11,663 nucleotides of DNA, taken from Desulfurellales bacterium (GTDB lineage: Bacteria > Campylobacterota_A > Desulfurellia > Desulfurellales > Hippeaceae). Shown piece after piece: positions 1-7,632 of this stretch (position 1 is its first letter; every line of letters starts with the position of its first letter). The stretch spans positions 1-11,663 of the forward strand of contig JAMOPP010000093.1 of NCBI GenBank assembly GCA_027064405.1. Direction: 5' to 3'. A program made the translations under genes and the position numbers. Below the pieces are notes generated by a model that had not been told where the DNA came from, searched no databases, and saw nothing but the letters and a program-made list of their open reading frames with translations.

Positions 1-410
1 TAGCAAAGAGATTGGGTTTAAAGATGGGAGAAAAGTTGCCAGAGCCAATTTTAGAGTTTTTCTATAAAAGCGATGAGCTTGATGACCCTATGATTAATGA
101 AAATCATATAAGGGTATTTAAGTGGGCAGATGAAGATACGCTTGCAAAAATGAAAGAGATTGCCTACAAGGTTAACGATTGTTTAAAAGAGAGATTCGAT
201 AAAGCCGGCATTCTGCTTGTTGATTTTAAGATAGAGTTTGGTTTTGATAACGAAGGCAATTTGCTTGTTGGAGATGAGTTTACACCTGATGGTTCAAGGC
301 TGTGGGATAAAGAGACTGGCGAAGTTTTGGATAAAGACAGGTTTAGAAAGGATTTGGGTGATTTAATAGAAGGCTACGAAAAAATTATGATGAAAATATC
401 CAGGATATAA
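1..410 (+). CDS. purC: SAICAR synthetase, C-terminal part (5' end outside window)
   Basis: PurC joins aspartate to CAIR to give SAICAR in purine synthesis, using ATP, in the cytoplasm. The reading frame is open from base 3 (Ala-Lys-Arg-Leu-Gly...), so the gene enters from the left and the TTG at 12 is only an internal codon. About 135 residues are visible, slightly over half of a typical 235-residue protein. The family signatures are clear: NDDPM-like SDELDDPMINENH, LVDFKIEFG (about bases 216-242), and GDEFTPDGSRLWDKET, which contributes to the nucleotide and substrate site. The stop is TAA at 408-410, one base before the purS start, which fits a purC-purS-purQ operon. Identity is secure. Only the missing N-terminal ATP-grasp-like half cannot be assessed. 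Confidence 0.95.
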   Translation, partial: AKRLGLKMGEKLPEPILEFFYKSDELDDPMINENHIRVFKWADEDTLAKMKEIAYKVNDCLKERFDKAGILLVDFKIEFGFDNEGNLLVGDEFTPDGSRLWDKETGEVLDKDRFRKDLGDLIEGYEKIMMKISRI

Positions 411-411
411 G

Positions 412-639
412 ATGAAATATACCGTTATAGTAAAACCAAAAAAGGCTATTTTAGACCCACAAGGTAAAGCTATAAAAAAAGTTGCTGAAAATTATTTAAA
501 TAAAGAGATAAAAAACATAAGAGTCGGGAAATATTTTGAAATAGAAACAGAAACAGATGATAAAGATATGATTGAAAAACTTGCAAAAAATATTTTATCA
601 AACGATGTGATAGAAGATTATGAGGTAAAAGAATCTTGA
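412..639 (+). CDS. purS: Phosphoribosylformylglycinamidine synthase subunit PurS
   Basis: This is the small structural subunit of the three-part FGAM synthase (PurS, PurQ, PurL), which converts FGAR to FGAM with glutamine and ATP. PurS bridges the glutaminase and synthetase subunits. The 75-residue length is normal. The MKYTVIVKPKKAILDPQG start and the later IRVGKYFEIE strand match the family's beta-alpha-beta fold. The ATG lies one base after the purC stop, with only a weak purine-rich stretch upstream, so translation is probably coupled to purC. Its stop overlaps the purQ start by four bases. No purL gene follows within the window, so the large subunit must be encoded elsewhere. Confidence 0.95.
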   Translation: MKYTVIVKPKKAILDPQGKAIKKVAENYLNKEIKNIRVGKYFEIETETDDKDMIEKLAKNILSNDVIEDYEVKES

Positions 640-1301
640 AAACTGCAATTATTCGTTTCTTAGGAACAAATTGCGATATGGACTGTAAATATGCATGCGA
701 TGCCGTAGGCGCAAAATCGGAATTCGTATGGTATGAAGAAACAACTTTAAAAGGATTTGACATAGTTATTTTACCGGGCGGATTTTCTTACGGCGACTAT
801 CTTCGTTCAGGCGTTTTGGCAAAATTTTCTCCTATTATGCAGGCAGTTAAAGAGTTTGCAAAATATGGAGGAAAAATTATAGGCATATGCAACGGTTTTC
901 AGATTTTAACAGAATCGCATCTTCTGCCGGGGACATTGCTTAAAAATAAAAATTTAAGATTTATACATAAAGAGGTTTATCTTAAAAAAGAAGAAAGTAA
1001 CTGTTTTTTTACTCAGAAGGTAGAGAAAAACATACTAAAACTGCCTATTGCTCATGGTGACGGAAACTATTTTTGTAGCAATGACGAACTTAAAACCTTA
1101 GAAGACAACAGTATGATAGTTTTAAGATATTCATCAAAATACGCCAACACAAATGAAGAATTTAATCCCAACGGTTCTATAAAAAATATCGCCGGAATAT
1201 GCAACAAAAACGGTAATATTTTTGGTCTTATGCCTCATCCGGAAAGAGCAGTAGGGGATTTGGGAATCGAAGGTGAAGAAATTTTTAGAAGTTTTATTTA
1301 A
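636..1301 (+). CDS. purQ: Phosphoribosylformylglycinamidine synthase subunit PurQ (glutaminase)
   Basis: PurQ is a class I glutamine amidotransferase that supplies ammonia to PurL for FGAM formation. The 221 residues show the expected triad: nucleophile Cys85 in GICNGFQ, and His201 and Glu203 in MPHPERA. The oxyanion-region motif LPGGFSYGDYLRSG is at about 46-59. The start is TTG at 636, chosen because the following KTAIIRFLGTNCD aligns with the conserved PurQ N-terminus and because GAGGT (622-626) sits about nine bases upstream. The start overlaps the purS stop (TTGA), which implies translational coupling. All catalytic residues are present and no defect is seen. Confidence 0.95.
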   Translation: MKTAIIRFLGTNCDMDCKYACDAVGAKSEFVWYEETTLKGFDIVILPGGFSYGDYLRSGVLAKFSPIMQAVKEFAKYGGKIIGICNGFQILTESHLLPGTLLKNKNLRFIHKEVYLKKEESNCFFTQKVEKNILKLPIAHGDGNYFCSNDELKTLEDNSMIVLRYSSKYANTNEEFNPNGSIKNIAGICNKNGNIFGLMPHPERAVGDLGIEGEEIFRSFI

Positions 1302-1322
1302 AATGCCTTGTCGGAGAGAATA

Positions 1323-2624
1323 ATGTTTGAAAAAAGCAAAGAACTATTTAAGGAAGCAAAAGAATATATAATCGGAGGGGTTGACAGTCCGGTTAGAGCC
1401 TTTAAATCAATTGGCGAAGATCCGCTTTTTATAAAAAAGGCAAAAGGCTCAAAAGTATATGATGAGGATGGAAATGAATTTATAGATTATGTAAACAGCT
1501 GGGGTCCTGCAATAGTAGGACATTCAAACGACATTGTATTAAAAAAAGTTATAGAAACCGCTCAAAACGGTTTAAGTTTTGGTGCTCCATGTTCCTTGGA
1601 GACTGAGCTTGCAAAGAGAATAGTTAATGCTTTTGATTCAATAGAGCGCATAAGATTCGTAAACTCAGGAACAGAGGCGGCTATGAGCGCAATAAGGCTG
1701 GCTCGGGGCGTAACCGGAAGGGATAACATTTTAAAGTTTATAGGATGTTATCATGGGCATTCAGACGGGTTACTTGTCGGTGCAGGCAGCGGAGCAAGCA
1801 CATTTGGTGTACCTTCCAGTAAAGGCGTACCGCTGGATTTTGCAAAACACACTCTCCTTGCTGAATATAATGATTTGGATTCGGTAGCAAAAATATTCGA
1901 GGAACACTCAGATACAATAGCCGCAATCATAGTTGAACCGGTTGCAGGAAATATGGGTGTAATTACGCCGAAAGATGGATTTTTAAAAGGATTACGCGAA
2001 ATATGTGACAAATACAGAAGCTTATTAATTATAGATGAGGTTATGAGTGGATTTAGATTAACTTATGGAGGCGCTCAGCATATTTATAACATAAAACCCG
2101 ACATTACAATACTTGGTAAAGTTATAGGCGGAGGATTCCCGGCTGCGGCTTATGGAGCAAATAAAGATATAATGAGCTATATATCTCCTGAGGGAGATGT
2201 TTATCAAGCGGGAACTTTAAGCGGAAATCCTGTGGCGATGGCAGCAGGAATTGCCACTTTGGATATTTTAAAGCAAAAAAATCCCTATGATAACCTTACA
2301 TACAATGCTCAAAAACTTATATCAAGACTTATCGGACTTGCTGTAGAATACGGCATACCACTAAGCGGAAATTCAGCAGGCTCTATGTTTTCCGTATTTT
2401 TTACGGAAAAGACTCCTGAAAATTATTCAGATGTGCAAAAAAGTAATTTAAATCTCTTTAAAAGTTATTTTATAGGTATGCTTAATGAGGGAATATACCT
2501 TCCACCATCCCAGTTTGAGGCAAATTTTATAACAATGCAGCACACACTCGCAGATATAGAAAATACCCTCGTAGCTGCCGAAAAGGTCTTTAGCGAAATA
2601 GCATCCGGCAAACTTTATGTATGA
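1323..2624 (+). CDS. hemL: Glutamate-1-semialdehyde 2,1-aminomutase
   Basis: HemL converts glutamate-1-semialdehyde to 5-aminolevulinate, the entry to heme, siroheme and cobalamin by the C5 pathway. It is a cytoplasmic PLP enzyme of the class III aminotransferase fold. From the ATG at 1323 the protein has 433 residues. IGGVDSPVRAFKS is near residue 17, VNSGTEAAMSA (113-123) is at the PLP phosphate site, IDEVMSGFR is at 237-245, and the Schiff-base lysine is Lys266 in LGKVIGGG. An in-frame TTG at 1308 would add five residues. The ATG is preferred because GGAGAG (1312-1317) is well spaced from it and the resulting MFEKSKELF start resembles homologues. It lies 21 bases after purQ, and its stop overlaps the next ATG (ATGA). 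Confidence 0.96.
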   Translation: MFEKSKELFKEAKEYIIGGVDSPVRAFKSIGEDPLFIKKAKGSKVYDEDGNEFIDYVNSWGPAIVGHSNDIVLKKVIETAQNGLSFGAPCSLETELAKRIVNAFDSIERIRFVNSGTEAAMSAIRLARGVTGRDNILKFIGCYHGHSDGLLVGAGSGASTFGVPSSKGVPLDFAKHTLLAEYNDLDSVAKIFEEHSDTIAAIIVEPVAGNMGVITPKDGFLKGLREICDKYRSLLIIDEVMSGFRLTYGGAQHIYNIKPDITILGKVIGGGFPAAAYGANKDIMSYISPEGDVYQAGTLSGNPVAMAAGIATLDILKQKNPYDNLTYNAQKLISRLIGLAVEYGIPLSGNSAGSMFSVFFTEKTPENYSDVQKSNLNLFKSYFIGMLNEGIYLPPSQFEANFITMQHTLADIENTLVAAEKVFSEIASGKLYV

Positions 2625-2857
2625 AAAAAGATAAGAAATTTTATCTTGATTTATACAATGCAAGCAGCATTGGATTTAGTGTTGTTTTTTCAATTTTAAT
2701 AGGTGGTGGCATTGGCCTTTGGATAGACAAAAAATTTGATACCTCACACCATTGGGCTTTTTTTATATTTTTAATTATGGGCATAGTCGCAGGATTTGAA
2801 AATATGTACAGGGGTATTAAAAAATACAAAGATGAAAATAACGATAAAAAAACTTGA
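2621..2857 (+). CDS. atpZ: AtpZ/AtpI-family small membrane protein (ATP synthase accessory)
   Basis: This 78-residue protein has two hydrophobic segments (about 15-35 and 45-60) around GGGIGLWIDKKFDTS (28-42). That Gly-rich helix followed by an Asp and basic turn is typical of the small protein encoded just ahead of atpI in many ATP synthase loci, sometimes called AtpQ or AtpZ. In other bacteria this family has been linked to assembly of the c-ring or to divalent cation handling. The exact role here is inferred from position. Both ends are charged (KKDKK and KKYKDENNDKK), as expected for cytoplasmic tails. The ATG overlaps the hemL stop by four bases, and the 3' end overlaps atpI by 26 bases. 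Confidence 0.8.
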   Translation: MKKDKKFYLDLYNASSIGFSVVFSILIGGGIGLWIDKKFDTSHHWAFFIFLIMGIVAGFENMYRGIKKYKDENNDKKT

Positions 2858-3188
2858 AATTTTTTTCCTTATAGTGTATTTTGTTATAGCGGTTTTTTGT
2901 TATTTCTTCTTTGGCGTTAAATGCTTGTTGGGTAGTTTTTTTGGTGCATTAATCTCAATATTGGACTGGTTCTTAATTAAGTTTATGTCCGTAAGATGGA
3001 TTAAGCATCGCAAGTACTCGTTTGTACAAAATTCTTTAAGGTATGTTGTAGTTGGATTTAGCATCTGGGCTTTATTCAAAATGCATTTAAATGTTCTCGG
3101 CATTGTTGCAGGTTTATCGGTAGTGCCCATTACAGTAATGGCTGTATCGATAATCACTTATTTTAAAAAAGATGTTAATGTAGAGTAA
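2832..3188 (+). CDS. atpI: ATP synthase subunit I (AtpI-like)
   Basis: AtpI helps assemble the c-ring of the F-type ATP synthase and is not part of the finished enzyme. From the ATG at 2832 the protein has 118 residues and about four hydrophobic segments (9-27, 31-50, 69-84, 86-110). The GSFFGALISILDWFLIK stretch and the following basic loop fit the subunit I family. The frame extends back to a TTG at 2796, but that would place twelve extra residues deep inside the upstream gene, so the internal ATG is preferred. A 26-base overlap with the atpZ-like gene suggests coupling. Sequence conservation in this family is low, and the call rests partly on its place before atpB. Confidence 0.8.
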   Translation: MKITIKKLEIFFLIVYFVIAVFCYFFFGVKCLLGSFFGALISILDWFLIKFMSVRWIKHRKYSFVQNSLRYVVVGFSIWALFKMHLNVLGIVAGLSVVPITVMAVSIITYFKKDVNVE

Positions 3189-3197
3189 GGAGGTTGC

Positions 3198-3869
3198 ATG
3201 GAATCCCCAAGTTTTTTAGATTTCATTATTCACGCTACCGGATTACCGGGTTTTTTGGTTTTTACATGGTTTATAATGTTGGTCATCATAGTTCTTGCAC
3301 TGATAGCAAAGGCGTCTTTAAAGATTGTGCCTACAGGAATACAAAATGTAACAGAGGCAGTAGTTTACGGTCTTTATGAATTTGTCGAAGGAATACTTGG
3401 AGAAAAGGAAACGCCAAAACATTTTCCTTTAATCGCAACACTCGGCATATTTATATTTTTTGCAAATATTGTAGAACTTATTCCCGGCTTTATACCGCCC
3501 ACATCCTCATGGAATACAACTATAGCTATGGCATTAATAGTTTTTGTTTATTATCAATATTTGGGAATAAAAACTCATGGGTTTAGGTATATAAAGCACT
3601 TTTTAGGACCTGTTTGGTGGCTTATGCCGTTAATGTTCCCTGTCGAGGTTATAGGTCATTTTGCAAGAATTTTATCTTTATCTGTCAGGTTATTTGGAAA
3701 TATTTCAGGTGATGATATTCTGCTTGCGGTTCTATTCTTCTTAGCGCCTTGGCTTATTCCGTTACCTGTCATGGCATTGGTTCTTCTTGCCGCAACGATA
3801 CAGGCTTTTATTTTCCCTCTGCTTACAACTCTTTATATAGCTGATGCTGTAAGCAAGCACGAAGATTAA
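3198..3869 (+). CDS. atpB: ATP synthase Fo subunit a
   Basis: Subunit a forms the stator half-channels through which ions reach and leave the rotating c-ring. The 223-residue protein is short compared with E. coli (271), a length common where the N-terminal extension is reduced. The essential arginine is Arg164 in SLSVRLFGNIS, followed by Asp172-Asp173 at the place of the E. coli acidic residue Glu219. Gln202 in TIQAFIF matches E. coli Gln252. Multiple hydrophobic helices are evident. A strong AAGGAGG (3187-3193) overlapping the atpI stop fixes the ATG at 3198. The RLFGNISGDD...LAPWLIPLP pattern resembles subunit a of Campylobacterota and Desulfuromonas-type bacteria (from memory, not searched). 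Confidence 0.96.
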   Translation: MESPSFLDFIIHATGLPGFLVFTWFIMLVIIVLALIAKASLKIVPTGIQNVTEAVVYGLYEFVEGILGEKETPKHFPLIATLGIFIFFANIVELIPGFIPPTSSWNTTIAMALIVFVYYQYLGIKTHGFRYIKHFLGPVWWLMPLMFPVEVIGHFARILSLSVRLFGNISGDDILLAVLFFLAPWLIPLPVMALVLLAATIQAFIFPLLTTLYIADAVSKHED

Positions 3870-3870
3870 T

Positions 3871-3916
3871 ATTGTAGTTTTTTTAAATTTTTGATTTTTT
3901 GTAAGGAGGTGGAGTT
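3871..3916 (+). promoter_or_regulatory. U-rich translation-initiation leader and strong RBS of atpE
   Basis: The gap between atpB and atpE is strikingly T-rich (21 of the 30 bases 3871-3900). It is followed by TAAGGAGGTG (3902-3911), a nearly full match to the 16S rRNA 3' end, five bases before the ATG. A U-rich stretch ahead of the Shine-Dalgarno is a known translational enhancer of E. coli atpE, where subunit c must be made in excess. The same role here is inferred. No hairpin typical of a terminator is present, so atpE is probably read on the same transcript. Confidence 0.55.
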
Positions 3917-4255
3917 ATGAGAAATTTTAAAACTTTAGCGATGGCATTTGTTGCTATTGCCGCTGCTGTACCGGCTTTTGCAGGTGATGCAGGAAGCTCG
4001 TCTGTTGTATTAAAACAGTACTATATGTTTGTTGCTATGGGTGCTGCAATAGGTTTAGGCCTTGCCGCAGGTGGCGGTGGCATAGGTCAAGGACATGCAG
4101 TTAACGGAACTGTTCTTGGTACTGCAAGAAATCCCGGACTGTCCGGAAAATTGCTTACACTTATGATGATTGGTCTTGCTATGATTGAATCTCTTGTCAT
4201 CTATATGTTAGTTGTTGCACTTATTATTCTCTACACAAATCCGTTCCACATTTAA
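3917..4255 (+). CDS. atpE: ATP synthase Fo subunit c with N-terminal signal-like segment
   Basis: Subunit c forms the membrane rotor ring of ATP synthase. The 112 residues begin with a hydrophobic, signal-like stretch ending VPAFA|GDAG, with probable cleavage after residue 22, leaving about 90 residues of two helices. Helix 1 carries a glycine-rich packing motif that ends GGGGIGQGHA. The loop is ARNPG (70-74). Helix 2 has the ion-carrying Glu91 in MIESLVIY. Gln58, Glu91, Ser92 and Tyr96 align with Gln32, Glu65, Ser66 and Tyr70 of the Na+-binding Ilyobacter ring, but the residue equal to Thr67 is Leu, so ion choice is open. Signal-like c subunits occur in Campylobacterota and related groups. 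This is the last gene of the block. Confidence 0.95.
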   Translation: MRNFKTLAMAFVAIAAAVPAFAGDAGSSSVVLKQYYMFVAMGAAIGLGLAAGGGGIGQGHAVNGTVLGTARNPGLSGKLLTLMMIGLAMIESLVIYMLVVALIILYTNPFHI

Positions 4256-4277
4256 TTTTCACTTACAAACACGATTT

Positions 4278-4303
4278 AAGGGGGCTTTTAGCTCCCCTTT
4301 TTT
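4278..4303 (+). terminator. Intrinsic terminator after atpE
   Basis: AAGGGGGCT, a three-base loop and AGCTCCCCTT form a GC-rich hairpin with one bulge, followed directly by TTTTTT. It starts 22 bases after the atpE stop and closes the plus-strand operon. Read on the minus strand the hairpin is followed by AAATCG, so it would not terminate topA transcripts efficiently. Confidence 0.85.
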
Positions 4304-4455
4304 ATTTAATCTCATTGACTGCCACATAATGATAATACATTAATATCTTTTCTTAATGAATTTTTAAAAGAGGTATGCCCACAGCATATTTTTATATTAC
4401 ATTAAGCATTTTGCAAGATTTCTTTTATTGTTACACTTTCTAAAAAATATTTTTA

Positions 4456-6618
4456 TTATTCATCATTCTCTATATAATCGCAACCCTTTGCAGCACAGTG
4501 CCATCCGTCTTTTTTCTTAACAAAAAGAGTGTATCCGCATTTTGGGCATTTTGAATTTTTAACTTCTCCCCTTACTGTAAATTTACAATCGGGATAGTTT
4601 GAGCATCCGAAAAATTTACCTCTTTTTGCATTATACTCAATTAAATCTCCTCCGCACAAGGGACATTTTAATCCTGTAGGAAACGGTTTCGTATTTTTAC
4701 AATCAGGGTAGTTTGAGCAGGCTAAGAATTTTGAACCCTTTTTTGAATATTTTACAACCATATTTGCGCCGCATTTTTCGCATTTAATATCGGTTTCATC
4801 CTCTTTTAAAGGTTTTGTATTTTTGCATTTCGGATAATTTGAACAGGCTAAAAATTTACCGAATCTGCCTTCCCTTATAACCATATTTGCGCCGCATTTT
4901 TCGCATTTAATATCGGTCATTTCAGGTTCAGGTTTGATTGTTTTCATATTTTTATAGGCATTATCAAGAAGAACTTTAAATTTATTGTAAAAGCTTGCAA
5001 GAAGCTTTACTTTATCAATCTCCTGTTTTGCTATTCTATCCAAATCGTTTTCCATTTTTGATGTAAACTTCACATTAATCACTTCGGCAAAAAATTCATC
5101 CAAAATTTTACTCGTAACAATACCTATTTCTTCAGGATAAAACTTTTTCTCTTTTAAAACAACATAGCCTCTTGAAATGATAGTATCTATAATGGAGGCA
5201 TAGGTCGAAGGTCTTCCTATTGAATTTTTCTCCATCTCTTTCACTAAAGATGCCTCTGTATATCTTGGAGGAGGCTCTGTAAAATGCTGTTTAGGCAAAA
5301 CTTTTGTCAAAGAAACACTGCTGTTTTTGGTTAATGACGGCAATGTTGCATTTTCTATTTTTGTGTAATCCCAAATTTTAAGATATCCGTCAAACACAAG
5401 CTCTCTGAAGTTAGCCTTAGCCTCAAATCTATCTGATTTAAAAGTCAAAGCAAGTGAATTAAAAGTAGCGGGTTTAATTTGAGTTGCAACAAACCTTTTC
5501 CATATCAGAGAATAAAGCCTGTATTCATCGCTGTTTAAATAAGGTTTCATCATATCAGGTAGTCTTTTAGGATCGGTGGGTCTTATTGCCTCATGAGCCT
5601 CCTGTGCAATCTTTGATTTTGTTTTATAAAACTTTGCCTTTTCAGGAAGATAGTTGCTTCCGAGTGCATTTGCAATAAAATCTCTTGCAGAATTTACAGC
5701 TTCGCTCGATGTATTAAAGGAGTCTGTTCTCATATATGTTATTAAACCGACTCTTGTTTTGTCTATATCAACACCTTCATAAAGTTTTTGCGCAATTCTC
5801 ATAGTTTTTTTGGGAGAAAAACCTAAAAGTCCCGATGCCGTTACCTGCAAAGTACTTGTAATAAAGGGAGGATCAGGTCTTTTATATGTTTTTCTTTTTG
5901 TTGAAGATTTAACAACAAAATCCTCTTCTTTAATTGCTTTGACTATCGCGTCAGCATCTTTTTTATTCTGTATAAAAAATTTATCAACGGTATTACCGTC
6001 AATTTTACTTAAAACAGACTCTATAGTTTTTTCAAAGATAAGATTAATGCTCCAATACTCCTGAGGATTAAAATTATTAATTTCATCTTCTCTATCAACT
6101 ATAAATTTTAAAGCCACAGACTGAACCCTTCCGGCAGACAACCCCCTTCTTATTTTTTTTGACAATAAAGGAGATAATTTGTAGCCCACTATTCTATCAA
6201 GAATTCTCCTTGCCTCCTGCGAGCTCACCATATCCATATCTATGTCTCTTGGAGATTTAATAGATGCTAAAATTGCCGATTTCGTTATTTCGTGGAAAAC
6301 AATTCTTTTTATTTTATCCTTGTTCATTTTTACGGCATTTACTATATGCCAGCCTATAGCCTCCCCTTCCCTATCTTCATCAGTCGCTATATAAACGGTA
6401 TCAGCATCTTTATAAAGTTGCTTTATGCTGTTTACAATAGGTCTTTTATCTTTGGATACAACATATTTCGGCTTAAAATCATTTTCCATATCAACTCCAA
6501 ATGATGTTTTCGGCAAGTCTCTAATATGTCCGTAAGATGCTGTTACTTTATATTTTTTTCCCAAAAATTTTGTAATAGTTTTAGCTTTTGCAGGTGATTC
6601 CACGATAACAAGATCCAT
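4456..6618 (-). CDS. topA: DNA topoisomerase I (type IA) with four C-terminal zinc ribbons
   Basis: TopA relaxes negative supercoils by nicking one strand through a tyrosine and passing the other. The 720-residue protein starts with the Toprim domain: MDLVIVESPAKAKTI with Glu7, and the metal site TDEDREGEAIGWH (Asp80, Asp82, Glu84). VSSQEARRILDRIVGY is at 131-146 and SAGRVQSVAL at 161-170. The active tyrosine is Tyr295 in GLITYMRTDS. The tail holds four Cys4 zinc ribbons at about 572-598, 613-640, 652-678 and 691-713, the first three ending in CSNYP(K/D)C. The ATG is supported by AAGGAG (complement of 6624-6629). dprA lies 14 bases upstream. Length and active site look intact. No convincing terminator follows. 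Confidence 0.97.
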   Translation of the reverse strand: MDLVIVESPAKAKTITKFLGKKYKVTASYGHIRDLPKTSFGVDMENDFKPKYVVSKDKRPIVNSIKQLYKDADTVYIATDEDREGEAIGWHIVNAVKMNKDKIKRIVFHEITKSAILASIKSPRDIDMDMVSSQEARRILDRIVGYKLSPLLSKKIRRGLSAGRVQSVALKFIVDREDEINNFNPQEYWSINLIFEKTIESVLSKIDGNTVDKFFIQNKKDADAIVKAIKEEDFVVKSSTKRKTYKRPDPPFITSTLQVTASGLLGFSPKKTMRIAQKLYEGVDIDKTRVGLITYMRTDSFNTSSEAVNSARDFIANALGSNYLPEKAKFYKTKSKIAQEAHEAIRPTDPKRLPDMMKPYLNSDEYRLYSLIWKRFVATQIKPATFNSLALTFKSDRFEAKANFRELVFDGYLKIWDYTKIENATLPSLTKNSSVSLTKVLPKQHFTEPPPRYTEASLVKEMEKNSIGRPSTYASIIDTIISRGYVVLKEKKFYPEEIGIVTSKILDEFFAEVINVKFTSKMENDLDRIAKQEIDKVKLLASFYNKFKVLLDNAYKNMKTIKPEPEMTDIKCEKCGANMVIREGRFGKFLACSNYPKCKNTKPLKEDETDIKCEKCGANMVVKYSKKGSKFLACSNYPDCKNTKPFPTGLKCPLCGGDLIEYNAKRGKFFGCSNYPDCKFTVRGEVKNSKCPKCGYTLFVKKKDGWHCAAKGCDYIENDE
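4756..4917 (-). repeat. Exact 39-bp direct repeat inside the topA zinc-ribbon region
   Basis: Bases 4756-4794 and 4879-4917 are identical over 39 positions and lie 123 bases (41 codons) apart in the same frame. They encode the shared TDIKCEKCGANMV start of the first and second zinc ribbons. The flanking parts of the two ribbons differ at both DNA and protein level (for example KCKNTKPLK versus DCKNTKPFP). This suggests either recent local gene conversion or a partly diverged duplication. Confidence 0.85.
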
Positions 6619-6632
6619 ATTTTCTCCTTTTT

Positions 6633-7631
6633 TTAAACTTTTTCATATCTGTCTGAAAAATTTCTTTTAACAACACCCTTCATTTCAAGGTCAAACAAAA
6701 TATCATTTAATTTAGATATATCCAAACCAGATTTAAGAGATATTTCATCTATGGACATATCAGCTTCTAAAATATCCATTATCTGCTTTTCGTCTGTATT
6801 GAGCTCGATTGGCTTTTCTTTCTGCATTTTTGACAGCTCTTCCTTTAATTCTACATAAAAATAGGACAAAATATCGTCAATATCCCTAAAAATATATGCA
6901 CCGTCACTTATTAATTTATTTGTCCCTTTACTTCTTTTTTGAAATATTTCTCCAGGAACCGCAAAAACCGGCTTTGACTGCTCTTCTGTTAGTCTCGCCG
7001 TGATTAATGAGCCACTTTTTATATCTGCCTCAATTACAAGAGTGGCTTTTGACAAACCGGCTATAATTCTATTTCTTCTTGGAAAATTCTGTCTTAAAGG
7101 CTGTGTATGAAGGGGGAACTCACTAATAATACATCCCTTATTTTTAATATCCTCATACAAAGACCTATTTTCCTTAGGATAGATTTCATCTATTCCCGTA
7201 CCTAAAACTGCAATTGTATATCCATTATTTTTCAAAGTTTCTTTATGCGACAAGGCATCTACGCCTTTAGCCATACCGCTTATTATTGAAAATCCTGATT
7301 TTACAAGATACGGAAGAGTGTATTTTATCACTCTTTGACCATAACCTGACGGATATCTTGTACCAACAACAGACAACGGCAACTCCATTTTTTTAAGTTC
7401 TCCAAGAACAAATAAAACCAAAGGCGGATATTCTATATTTTTTAAGGATTTAGGATAATCTTCACAAAAATAATCAATAACTTTTATGCCGTTTTTTTCA
7501 ATAAATTCCATATCATTATCTAAATTTGAAGTATGTTTTGATTTTTTATCTTTATATTTATTGTATATATCTTCCAAAGATGCAAATTCTCCGGGATTTT
7601 TTATACCTAAACCCGACAAAACCAATCTCAT
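6633..7631 (-). CDS. dprA: DNA-processing protein DprA (Smf)
   Basis: DprA binds incoming single-stranded DNA and loads RecA during natural transformation. It has an extended Rossmann fold. From the ATG at 7631 the protein has 332 residues. VVGTRYPSGYGQ (88-99), SGMAKGVDALSH (118-129), AVLGTGIDEIYPKEN (about 141-155), NFPRRNRIIAGLS (182-194) and KSGSLITAR (205-213) are the family motifs. A winged-helix-like C-terminus (about 278-325) follows. The start is uncertain: a TTG at 7652 would add seven residues and has GAGG seven bases upstream, while the ATG lacks a ribosome site but sits one base after the methyltransferase stop, suggesting reinitiation. The gene lies directly ahead of topA, a common neighbour pair. 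Presence of dprA alone does not prove competence. Confidence 0.94.
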   Translation of the reverse strand: MRLVLSGLGIKNPGEFASLEDIYNKYKDKKSKHTSNLDNDMEFIEKNGIKVIDYFCEDYPKSLKNIEYPPLVLFVLGELKKMELPLSVVGTRYPSGYGQRVIKYTLPYLVKSGFSIISGMAKGVDALSHKETLKNNGYTIAVLGTGIDEIYPKENRSLYEDIKNKGCIISEFPLHTQPLRQNFPRRNRIIAGLSKATLVIEADIKSGSLITARLTEEQSKPVFAVPGEIFQKRSKGTNKLISDGAYIFRDIDDILSYFYVELKEELSKMQKEKPIELNTDEKQIMDILEADMSIDEISLKSGLDISKLNDILFDLEMKGVVKRNFSDRYEKV

Positions 7632-7632
7632 C

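Noticed and set aside
1751..2011. Minus-strand frames opposite hemL
   Set aside because: Shadow frames of a conserved gene with no ribosome site or family resemblance.
2796..2831. TTG start extending atpI upstream by 12 residues
   Set aside because: The extension lies inside the preceding coding sequence, lacks a ribosome site, and is unlike subunit I N-termini; the ATG at 2832 is simpler.
4316..4344. TTGACT with AT-rich -10-like sequence on the plus strand
   Set aside because: No plus-strand gene follows; it faces the 3' end of topA and AT-rich DNA gives such matches often.
4374..4393. TATGC/GCATA hairpin followed by TTTTT between atpE and topA
   Set aside because: Only a five-pair, AT-containing stem; too weak to call as a second terminator.
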